A DNA stretch of 64,000 nucleotides from NCBI GenBank assembly GCA_900546255.1, contig URCB01000005.1, forward strand, positions 6,723-70,722. Direction: 5' to 3'. Below, piece by piece: positions 55,521 to 64,000 of this stretch. This DNA is from an uncultured Eubacteriales bacterium (GTDB taxonomy: Bacteria > Bacillota > Clostridia > Oscillospirales > Oscillospiraceae). Under the pieces are notes generated by a model. It made no database searches and was not told the DNA's origin. It saw only the letters and a program-made list of their open reading frames with translations. Both the position numbers and the translations under genes were made by a program. Numbering within the stretch: the stretch's first letter is position 1; each line of letters opens with the position of its first letter.

Positions 55521-56066
55521 ATGAGCAAGTATGTTTGCAGCGTTTGCGGTTATGTCCATGAAGGCGACCAGCCCCCGAAGGAATGTCCCCAGTGCAAGGC
55601 CCCCGGCAGCAAGTTCGTGGAGCAGGGCCCCGAGATGAGTTGGGCCGCTGAGCACGTGGTGGGCGTGGCCCAGGGTGCTCCCGAGGACATCATGGAGGAT
55701 CTGCGCGCCAACTTCAACGGCGAGTGCACCGAGGTTGGCATGTACCTGGCCATGGCCCGTGTGGCCCACCGGGAGGGCTATCCCGAGATCGGCCTGTACT
55801 GGGAAAAGGCCGCCTACGAAGAGGCGGAGCACGCTGCCAAGTTCGCCGAGCTTCTGGGTGAGGTCGTCACCGACTCCACCGAAAAGAACCTGCAGATGCG
55901 GGTCGAGGCCGAGAACGGCGCCACCGCCGGCAAGACCGACCTGGCCAAGCGCGCCAAGGAGCTCAACCTGGACGCCATCCACGACACCGTCCACGAGATG
56001 GCCCGGGACGAAGCCCGCCACGGCAAGGCCTTCGCTGGTCTGCTGAAGCGTTACTTCGGTAAGTAA
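55521..56066 (+). CDS. Reverse rubrerythrin (rubredoxin domain first)
   Basis: 181 residues. The rubredoxin domain comes first (CSVCGY at about 5-10 and CPQC at about 22), then a ferritin-like diiron domain with ECTEVGMYL (about 71), EEAEHAAKF (about 99) and DEARHGKAF (about 165). This reversed order is typical of the peroxide and oxygen scavenging enzymes of anaerobic Clostridia. AGGAGG lies 10 bp before the ATG. The last 18 codons and the terminator are copied 231 bp downstream. Confidence 0.93.
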   Translation: MSKYVCSVCGYVHEGDQPPKECPQCKAPGSKFVEQGPEMSWAAEHVVGVAQGAPEDIMEDLRANFNGECTEVGMYLAMARVAHREGYPEIGLYWEKAAYEEAEHAAKFAELLGEVVTDSTEKNLQMRVEAENGATAGKTDLAKRAKELNLDAIHDTVHEMARDEARHGKAFAGLLKRYFGK

Positions 56067-56084
56067 TCCTATACGAAAAGAACG

Positions 56085-56107
56085 CCCCCGGCCAAGTTGG
56101 CCGGGGG
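56085..56107 (+). terminator. Hairpin after reverse rubrerythrin
   Basis: Stem CCCCCGGCCA / TGGCCGGGGG with a 3-nt loop, 18 bp after the stop, followed by a weak T stretch. A second copy with a better T run lies at 56316-56345. Confidence 0.75.
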
Positions 56108-56137
56108 CACGTTTGTCTGCCGTGGCGGGCTTCGTCA

Positions 56138-56240
56138 CGAGGGGTTGGCGGAGCCAAACCCTCGGCTTTGGGCGGATTGATTCCGCCCAAAGCAAGTCAA
56201 ATCCAGCAGGGGGTTCCCCCACGGATCGGATCCGTGGGGG
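56138..56240. repeat. Hairpin repeat element between the two rubrerythrin ends
   Basis: Three hairpins: CGAGGGGTTGGC/GCCAAACCCTCGG (56138-56165), GGGCGGA/TCCGCCC (56170-56188) and the near-perfect palindrome CCCCCACGGATC-G-GATCCGTGGGGG (56216-56240). The first two match the pair at 42098-42151. The stretch 56108-56137 includes an 18-bp reverse copy of 56007-56024. Confidence 0.75.
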
Positions 56241-56242
56241 CC

Positions 56243-56337
56243 AGCCCGCCACGGCAAGGCCTTCGCTGGTCTGCTGAAGCGTTACTTCGGCAAGTAATCC
56301 TATACGAAAAAACGCCCCCGGCCAACTTGGCCGGGGG
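56243..56337 (+). pseudogene. Duplicated 3' end of reverse rubrerythrin plus terminator
   Basis: Aligns with 56012-56107 with only three substitutions or indels: the last 17 codons including the stop, then the 3' untranslated bases and terminator hairpin. No 5' part of a second gene exists, so it is a fragment left by duplication or recombination, not a gene. Confidence 0.88.
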
Positions 56338-56403
56338 TGTCTTTTGCTTCTTAGCAGGGGGCGGTAGCTTCCATCTCTTACCAACCACGGCTGGTGGTGG
56401 ATT

Positions 56404-57243
56404 TTACCCCTCCCGCTGGTCAAAGACGGAGAGGAGATCCAGGTCGATGCTCCCATCCTCCTCCCACTGATAGGGAATCTCCACCACCCGGCCGGAGCTG
56501 TGGACCTGGCAGGCGATGTACCCCTGCTCCACTGTGTATGTCCCGGTGACGGTTTCCGCCTGGTCGGTGAGGGTGAAGTCGCTGGGCTGGGAAAAAGCAA
56601 TCTGATAGGAGATCCCGTCAATGTAACAGTTCCAAGCGCGGCCATTGACCGCTTGGCGGACCTGCTCGGCGGTTTCCGGATCGGCCTCGGCGCGCAGAGC
56701 CTGGATCCGGTCATACCCGGTGGGGTCCGCCGCCTGGGCCACTGCCTCCACCCCCTGGCAGAGGACCAGGTCTTCGGTGGAGAGGATCAGCTGGTCCATC
56801 TCCGGGATTTGTTCGTTGGTCAAGGTGATGGCTTGCCCGCTGGTGAGCACCTCCGCGGGGATGCGGAAGGTCTCCACCACCGCCAAGGGGGTGCCCACAG
56901 ACACGTCTTGGAGGTAGCTGCTGTAGTAATAACTGGGCATCAGACGGCACTGGCCGGTGTAGTGCTCTGCGGAGTAGGTCTCCCCCTCCCCCACCGTCAG
57001 TTGGGTGGCATCGCTGCGCACAGAAAGGGGCTGGTCCGGCGTATAAACGGTGTAGAAGAGGTAGAGCATGTGCCGGTCTTGGCCCTCCGGATCCTGGTAA
57101 TCGGTGTCCACGTACAGGCCGTCAATGTGGGTGTAGGCCGTCTCCGTGTGCAGGTCAAAGGTCGGAGCGCTGCCGCCACCGCAGGCACAGAGGGCCAGAA
57201 GGAACCAGGCAGAGAGAGGCAGGGACAGCATTCGTTTCTTCAT
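56404..57243 (-). CDS. Lipoprotein of unknown function
   Basis: 279 residues. Signal peptide with lipobox ALCAC (Cys about residue 21), then a globular part whose family I do not recognise. The middle has LYLFYTVYTPDQPLSVRSDATQLTV (split motif, about 60-85), of a kind seen in extracellular DUF-type domains with immunoglobulin-like strands, then SYYYSSYLQDVSVGTPLAVVETF. The C-terminal 75 residues contain AVNGRAWNCYIDGI and SGRVVEIPYQW. AGGAGG precedes the ATG. It is a single gene, its neighbours unrelated. Confidence 0.75.
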   Translation of the reverse strand: MKKRMLSLPLSAWFLLALCACGGGSAPTFDLHTETAYTHIDGLYVDTDYQDPEGQDRHMLYLFYTVYTPDQPLSVRSDATQLTVGEGETYSAEHYTGQCRLMPSYYYSSYLQDVSVGTPLAVVETFRIPAEVLTSGQAITLTNEQIPEMDQLILSTEDLVLCQGVEAVAQAADPTGYDRIQALRAEADPETAEQVRQAVNGRAWNCYIDGISYQIAFSQPSDFTLTDQAETVTGTYTVEQGYIACQVHSSGRVVEIPYQWEEDGSIDLDLLSVFDQREG

Positions 57244-57381
57244 CGTGGCACCTCCTGTCGCTTTTTGGGGGTTCTTCTATTTAGAGTATAACACAACCGG
57301 TGTTTCAGGTCACGGATTTCGGCAAATTTTTCCTTCTTTTTCAGGAAAATGGGGGCATCCCGGGGAAGCCCCGGAAAGCCG

Positions 57382-57410
57382 TTGACAAACGGCGGCAAAT
57401 TCGATATGCT
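57382..57410 (+). promoter_or_regulatory. Promoter of the four-span membrane protein gene
   Basis: TTGACA, 17-bp spacer, TATGCT, about 64 bp before the start codon. Confidence 0.65.
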
Positions 57411-57473
57411 GGCCTTGATCCCCCGGAAAACCGGGCGCATCCCAACTGTTTTGGAGAAAAGGAGAGACCATCC

Positions 57474-57914
57474 ATGCAAACAAACGCACCTGGCAGAGGA
57501 AAACTCAAAGTGACCGGCATCCTCTACATCATCTTTGGTGCCCTGGGGCTGTTGCTGTCCCTGGCTCTGCTGGCTGGGGGCGGCCTGCTGCTGGCCGCCG
57601 GCGCCGGCACCGTGGGTATCGCACTGGGGGCGGTGGCAGGCATCCTAGGGGCTATCACCGTGCTCACCGCCGTGTTCTATTTGATCCTGGGCATCCTCGG
57701 TGTCCGCAACTGCGACAAGCCGGAAAAATGCGGGGTCAACTTTGTCCTGGGCATCATCGTGCTGGTTCTGGTGGTCATCGGCCTGGTGGTCAATGTGGCC
57801 ACCACCGGCCCCAGCGGCGCCTTGTCCAGCGTAGTGGGCTTGGTGCTGTCCATCCTCTACGTCATGGGCGCCAAGGAGAACAAAGACGCCCACGCCATGG
57901 CCGGGAAGGTGTAA
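57474..57914 (+). CDS. Four-span membrane protein
   Basis: 146 residues with about four hydrophobic spans (about 14-34, 39-80 as two, and 92-115), rich in Gly, Ala, Leu and Val, and short loops. NCDKPEKCGVNF between spans three and four holds two Cys. This resembles DUF4064/DUF4190-like small membrane proteins of Firmicutes, with no known function. AAAGGAGAG precedes the ATG. A bidirectional terminator follows. Confidence 0.75.
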   Translation: MQTNAPGRGKLKVTGILYIIFGALGLLLSLALLAGGGLLLAAGAGTVGIALGAVAGILGAITVLTAVFYLILGILGVRNCDKPEKCGVNFVLGIIVLVLVVIGLVVNVATTGPSGALSSVVGLVLSILYVMGAKENKDAHAMAGKV

Positions 57915-57930
57915 CCTGCCCCTCAAACCA

Positions 57931-57963
57931 AAACACCGTGTGCCTAAGGGCACACGGTGTTTT
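57931..57963. terminator. Bidirectional terminator between membrane gene and ferredoxin gene
   Basis: 14-bp perfect stem AAACACCGTGTGCC / GGCACACGGTGTTT followed by T residues. The ferredoxin stop codon lies within the stem. Confidence 0.88.
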
Positions 57964-58234
57964 TCTGTGGAAGCGTCCGGGGAGGGGTTGCCCCAGGGGC
58001 CCGGTCCTTCTGCTCAGGGTGGGCCCGCGCCAAGGCAGTCCACCCCGGGGCATGGTGGGGGCACAGCTGCACGCAGGCTCCGCAGCCGGCACACCAGGTT
58101 GGTTCCACGGCACAATACCCTTCCCGAAGGCGGATGGCCTGCATGGGGCAGGCAGCAGCACAGGCCCCGCACCCTTGGCAGAGCCGGGGATCAATGACCG
58201 CTACCGCGGGGGGCTGGGGATGCAGTAAGTCCAT
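57944..58234 (-). CDS. Two-cluster (2x 4Fe-4S) ferredoxin
   Basis: 96 residues. Two motifs, CQGCGACAAACP (about 19-30) and CAGCGACVQLCP (about 48-59), each fit CxxCxxCxxxCP and bind a [4Fe-4S] cluster, so this is a bacterial-type electron carrier. The C-terminal 35 residues are a Pro/Ala-rich tail beyond the usual ferredoxin length of 55-60. AAGGAGGG precedes the ATG. The partner enzymes are not nearby. Confidence 0.88.
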   Translation of the reverse strand: MDLLHPQPPAVAVIDPRLCQGCGACAAACPMQAIRLREGYCAVEPTWCAGCGACVQLCPHHAPGWTALARAHPEQKDRAPGATPPRTLPQKNTVCP

Positions 58235-58320
58235 GGGTTTTTCCCTCCTTGAAACCTAGAATGGGCCCATTGAGCCCAAGCCACTTTCTTGCCAAACGGT
58301 TGGTTCCTCTGTCCCTGCGC

Positions 58321-58389
58321 CAAGGGGTTTGCCTCCGGCAACCCCCTTGTGCGGCGCTGCTGTGCCGCCCCATGGGGGCATGGGGCGGC
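58321..58389. repeat. Two tandem hairpins downstream of the HIT gene
   Basis: CAAGGGGTTTGCC / GGCAACCCCCTTG (58321-58349) and GCCGCCCCATG / CATGGGGCGGC (58364-58389). They follow the HIT stop on the minus strand and may end the alaS operon; no strong T run follows. Confidence 0.65.
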
Positions 58390-58404
58390 AGCGAGCTGGC
58401 CCAA

Positions 58405-58743
58405 TCAGCCGGGAGGCCAGGTCATATCCCGCCCTGCCAGCACGTGGAAGTGCAGGTGGAACACGCTCTGCCCGGCGGAGGCGCCGCAGTTGGACACCAC
58501 CCGGAACTCCTTGATGCCCAGGTCACGGGTGACCTTGCTGATGACCTCGAAGCAGTGGGCCACCACGGCGGAGTTCTCCGGGGTGATCTCCCCGCAGGAG
58601 GCGATGTGGGCCTTGGGGATCACCAGGAAGTGGGTGGGCGCCTGGGGGTCAATGTCATAGAAGGCATAGACCTGGTCATCCTCGTAGACCTTGGTGGAGG
58701 GGATCTCTCCCCCAGCGATCTTGCAGAACAAACAATCGCTCAT
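58405..58743 (-). CDS. hinT: HIT-family nucleotide hydrolase (HinT-like)
   Basis: 112 residues. It starts MSDCLFCKIAGGEIPSTKVY and has the catalytic triad motif HLHFHVLAG near residue 97 (HxHxHxx). HinT hydrolyses AMP-lysine and similar adenosine phosphoramidates, including lysyl-tRNA synthetase by-products. CLFC near the start can bind zinc. AAAGGAG precedes the ATG. It follows the cupin gene by 30 bp in the alaS operon. Confidence 0.93.
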   Translation of the reverse strand: MSDCLFCKIAGGEIPSTKVYEDDQVYAFYDIDPQAPTHFLVIPKAHIASCGEITPENSAVVAHCFEVISKVTRDLGIKEFRVVSNCGASAGQSVFHLHFHVLAGRDMTWPPG

Positions 58744-58773
58744 GTCGTTGACACTCCTTTCTGTCTGAACTGG

Positions 58774-59106
58774 TTAAGGTTCCTCAGGGACCACCGCGAA
58801 AAACTCCAGCGGAAGCGGTCCCGTATTCTGAAGGCTGTGGGCATGGCCTTTGGGGCAGTAGTGGCAGGCCCCGGGGCCCAGGGGTTCATAGACCCCATCG
58901 CAGAGCACCTGGCCGGTGCCGGAGAGGATATAGATCACCTCACTGTTGGTCTCGTGGGGATGCAGGCCGATGGTGGCCCCGGGGGGCAGCACCCCCCGCA
59001 TCACCTTCACCGGGCCCTGGGTGGTCTTCTGGAGGAGGACGGTGCCTTCCCCGCCCCGCATGTTGGCCACCGGCTCCACAGGGATCTGAGAGAAATCAAG
59101 CAGCAT
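58774..59106 (-). CDS. Cupin-domain protein
   Basis: 110-residue single beta-barrel cupin. The metal motifs G-x5-H-x-H-x4-E (GLHPHETNSEVIYILSGTG, about 47-65) and G-x5-P-x-G...H (PKGHAHSLQN, about 85) are present, so a metal-dependent small-molecule or sugar-modifying role is possible. The substrate is unknown. It starts 13 bp after the alaS stop and is cotranscribed with alaS and hinT. Confidence 0.87.
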   Translation of the reverse strand: MLLDFSQIPVEPVANMRGGEGTVLLQKTTQGPVKVMRGVLPPGATIGLHPHETNSEVIYILSGTGQVLCDGVYEPLGPGACHYCPKGHAHSLQNTGPLPLEFFAVVPEEP

Positions 59107-59119
59107 GGTTCCTTCCCCC

Positions 59120-61795
<2,676 letters not shown>

Positions 61796-61845
61796 GTTCT
61801 TTTCCTCCAAACAATGTTCAACTTAGCCATGCGCAGCGGCGCGGC

Positions 61846-62080
61846 AATAAAGAAAGCCTCCGCCCCTGGCACTCAGGGGCGAAGGCAAATTCGCGGTACC
61901 ACCCTGATTTGTCCGCCTGAAAAACGGACATCTCTCGGTCATCCTCTAACGGGGATGAGGCGTCCCGGTCCTCCCGGGCAGCTCGGAAATGGCCGCCGCA
62001 TCTGGTCACCGCGGGGCTTGCACCCTCCCCCGCTCGCTGTGGGTCCCTTGGATCCGGCTCGTTTCGTCTCAGCCATGTAA
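61846..62080 (-). promoter_or_regulatory. T-box leader of alaS
   Basis: Minus-strand leader. The T-box sequence AGGGTGGTACCGCGAA lies at 61890-61905 and is followed by a terminator hairpin GCCTTCGCCCCTG / CAGGGGCGGAGGC with TTTCTTT (61846-61886). A stem-I region rich in GC precedes it. Uncharged tRNA-Ala should favour antitermination. A GCC at about 61991-61993 is a possible specifier codon. Confidence 0.88.
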
Positions 62081-62087
62081 CGGTTTT

Positions 62088-62115
62088 ATTTTACCATATT
62101 TCCCGGTTCTGTCAA
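62088..62115 (-). promoter_or_regulatory. Promoter of the alaS T-box leader
   Basis: Minus-strand TTGACA, 16-bp spacer, TAAAAT with TGG extension; the -35 box overlaps the U32 gene's last codons. Confidence 0.75.
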
Positions 62116-63365
62116 TGGGTCCCTCCCGTTTTTTCGCCCTGGCCCGCTCCGGGGGTCAGACTCACCTCTCTGCGGAGAACGGACAGGGGCGGCACCGGAT
62201 GGGGCAGGCGCATTTTAAACAGCATCTGGGGCTTTTTCGGCTCCGTCAAGGGCATTCCGTCCCCGTCTTCCATCTCGGGCGCGGCAAACTGGACCGGCTT
62301 GCAGCCGGGGCCCACCACTTCCACCTGATCCCCTGCCCGGAACTTGTTGCGCAGGGACAGGGTGGCGATGCCCTCCGGCGTACAGGACTGGACAATGGCC
62401 GCCACCTGCCAGTCCCGGATATACCTTGCGTCCTCATAGAACTGACCGGGGTAGCCATAGTAAAAGCCAGTGGAGTAGTGGCGGTGACTGACTTTTTCCA
62501 CTTCCTCCCGCCAGACCGGGTCCAGCGGTTTCCCCTTGGCTGCCGCGTCGATGGCGTGACGGTAGGCGCCGGTGACAATGGCCGCGTAGTAGGCGCTCTT
62601 GGCCCGTCCCTCGATTTTCAGCGAGTCCAGCCCCGCCTCCATCAGCTCCGCCACATGGTCAATCATGCACATGTCCCGGCTGTTCATGATATACGTGCCC
62701 TTCCCGTCCTCGAATACTGGGAAGTACTCCCCCGGCCGCTTTTCCTCCATCAGGTAGTACTCATAGCGGCAGGGCTGGGCACAGGCGCCCCGACTGGAAT
62801 CCCGGCCGGTCATGTAGTTGGACAGCAGGCAGCGCCCGGAGTAGGACACGCACATAGCGCCGTGAACAAAGGCCTCAATCTCCAGCTCTCTGGGCGTCTT
62901 GGCCCGAATCTCCCGGATGTCCGCCAGAGGCACCTCCCGGGCCAGAATCACCCGGCTGGCACCCAGGTCATACCAGGCGTTGGCAGTCTCGTAGTTGCAG
63001 ATACTGGCCTGGGTGGAGATATGCTTCTGGACGTGGGGCGCGTACTTCTGGGCCAGCCGGAAGGCGCCCAGGTCCGCCACAATTACCGCACTCACCCCCG
63101 CGTCCTCCAGGGTCTCCAGCCACTGGGGCAGTTGCTTGACCTCATCGCAGCGCGGCATGGTGTTGATGGTTACGTGGGTATCCACGCCGTGGGCCCTGCA
63201 ATAGGCCACCGCCTGGTACAGCTCCTCCTCCGCAAAGTTGCCGGCAAAGGCCCGCATCCCAAAGGCGGTGCCCGCCAGGTACACCGCGTCCGCGCCGTAG
63301 GCCACCGCCATCTTCAGACGCTCCATATCGCCGGCCGGAGCCAGCAGTTCTATTTTCTCTCTCAT
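62112..63365 (-). CDS. U32-family peptidase-like protein (TrhP/YrrO type)
   Basis: 417 residues. It begins MREKIELLAPAGDMERLKMA, with GADAVYLAG, then VHGAMCVSYSGRCLLSNYMTGRDSSRGACAQPCRY (scattered cysteines, about 170-205), a set that binds an Fe-S cluster in this family. Members such as TrhP and RlhA add hydroxyl groups to tRNA or rRNA uridine or cytidine, so peptidase activity is doubtful. The ATG overlaps the mltG stop (ATGA). It has the C-terminal extension typical of the longer paralogue. Confidence 0.92.
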   Translation of the reverse strand: MREKIELLAPAGDMERLKMAVAYGADAVYLAGTAFGMRAFAGNFAEEELYQAVAYCRAHGVDTHVTINTMPRCDEVKQLPQWLETLEDAGVSAVIVADLGAFRLAQKYAPHVQKHISTQASICNYETANAWYDLGASRVILAREVPLADIREIRAKTPRELEIEAFVHGAMCVSYSGRCLLSNYMTGRDSSRGACAQPCRYEYYLMEEKRPGEYFPVFEDGKGTYIMNSRDMCMIDHVAELMEAGLDSLKIEGRAKSAYYAAIVTGAYRHAIDAAAKGKPLDPVWREEVEKVSHRHYSTGFYYGYPGQFYEDARYIRDWQVAAIVQSCTPEGIATLSLRNKFRAGDQVEVVGPGCKPVQFAAPEMEDGDGMPLTEPKKPQMLFKMRLPHPVPPLSVLRREVSLTPGAGQGEKTGGTH

Positions 63366-64000
63366 TGTGTCGTCGTATCCTCTGTCTGATCATTCTCTTT
63401 GGCACTGGCCTGTTCCGTCTTGTAGGCCACAAAAGAAGTTTCGCTCTCGAAGAAATGGGTGTGCCCATCGTTGCCCAGCATGAAGTAATAGTAGTTGGTC
63501 TGGCTGGGCTCCAGCGCCGCCTGAATGGCGGTCAAGCCCGGGTTGCAGATGGCGCCTACTGGCAGACCCGGATACAAGTAAGTATTGTAGGGGCTGTCGA
63601 TCTGCAGATCCTCCTGGGTCAGGGTTTCCTTGCGCTCCTCCAACAGGTACTGGATCGTAGAGTCCACCTGCAAATAGCCCTTGGGCGATGCCCAGGTGTT
63701 TTTCAGGCGGTTATAGAGCACCGAGGCAATGTTCTTTTGATCGCTGCCGTCAGTCTCCTTCTCGATGATGGAAGCAATGATGATGATATCCTTTTTGCTG
63801 TAGCCTAACAGCTGCATCTCCGCCTCCATCTTTTCGTCAAAGCGGGTGGAGAAATTGTAAAGCATCTTGGAGATGACCGATTTGGCCGCAGCGCCCTTGT
63901 AAAACTCATAGGTGTCCGGGAACAGATAGCCTTCCAGCCGCTCCGTCCCCTCCGCCTTCACGTCGGCGAGGAAATCGTAGTCAAACTGGTCGGTTTTGGC
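63362..64000 (-). CDS. mltG: Endolytic transglycosylase MltG (5' end outside window)
   Basis: The last 212 residues are visible. They contain LEGYLFPDTYEFYKG and the catalytic glutamate motif IASIIEKET (about 95 residues into the visible part), then NRLKNTWASPKGYLQVDSTIQY and YNTYLYPGLPVGAICNPG, all diagnostic of the YceG/MltG family. It cuts nascent glycan strands at the membrane and limits their length. The N-terminal membrane anchor and LysM-like domain lie beyond the right edge. The ATGA overlap couples it to the U32 gene. Confidence 0.94.
   Translation of the reverse strand, partial: AKTDQFDYDFLADVKAEGTERLEGYLFPDTYEFYKGAAAKSVISKMLYNFSTRFDEKMEAEMQLLGYSKKDIIIIASIIEKETDGSDQKNIASVLYNRLKNTWASPKGYLQVDSTIQYLLEERKETLTQEDLQIDSPYNTYLYPGLPVGAICNPGLTAIQAALEPSQTNYYYFMLGNDGHTHFFESETSFVAYKTEQASAKENDQTEDTTTQ

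Overview
The window reads as a chromosome segment of a GC-rich, endospore-forming member of the Clostridia, most like the Oscillospiraceae (Flavonifractor/Pseudoflavonifractor-type gut anaerobes). The reasons are the Firmicutes gene sets (hprK, scpAB, gerW/ytfJ, a SpoIVFB-like protease, a Spo0A C-terminal-domain protein, ribonuclease M5, reverse rubrerythrin), the IspH-ribosomal protein S1 fusion known from Clostridia, strong purine-rich ribosome binding sites, and consensus sigma-A promoters. The genus is inferred. Most of the window is ordinary core genome. I see no CRISPR array, no insertion sequence and no prophage.

Layout. 0-10 kb: a truncated peptide-type binding lipoprotein, hprK, rpmB, then a minus-strand run DUF512 protein-der-plsY-gpsA, yceD-rpmF, a divergent RluA-type pseudouridine synthase, and an arsR-nitroreductase pair. 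10.2-14.7 kb: a strong promoter, a long structured RNA and a UUCG terminator precede potABCD (polyamine uptake). 14.9-23.8 kb: a secreted C39-like/SLH protein, DUF5693-MurJ, a stand-alone Spo0A-C protein with an XRE regulator, yebC, trmK-nif3 and a DUF1858 protein. 23.9-34.5 kb: two long minus-strand operons, rpiR-HI0933-cmk-plsC-ispH/rpsA (each junction an ATGA or TTGA overlap) and M50 protease-scpA-scpB-DUF2953-gerW-dac-rsuA.

34.6-41.9 kb is accessory metabolism: a P-loop kinase-like gene, a lipoprotein and diaminopropionate ammonia-lyase in one unit, then a four-gene redox operon (EFR1 ferrodoxin, SDR, flavodoxin lipoprotein, DUF4405 membrane protein). A divergent MerR regulator probably controls that operon through a 19-bp-spacer promoter with twin dyads. 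42.2-43.3 kb is an AT-rich mini-island between 14-bp direct repeats of the tRNA-Pro 3' end; its only gene is a cytosolic trypsin-like protease. After it come tRNA-Pro(CGG), a SpoIVFB-like pair, tRNA-Thr(CGT), the tsaD-GNAT-rimI group and polA.

49.7-64 kb: a region with two face-to-face promoters and a 95-nt hairpin-rich RNA candidate, a small XRE gene coupled to comEC, holA, rnmV, reverse rubrerythrin with a duplicated 3' end and hairpin repeats, lipoprotein, membrane and ferredoxin genes, and an alaS operon (alaS-cupin-HIT) under a T-box leader, then a U32 peptidase and a truncated mltG.

The parts most worth follow-up are the tRNA-Pro mini-island, the structured RNA ahead of potABCD, the MerR-controlled redox operon, the convergent-promoter RNA at 49.9 kb and the rearranged rubrerythrin 3' end.
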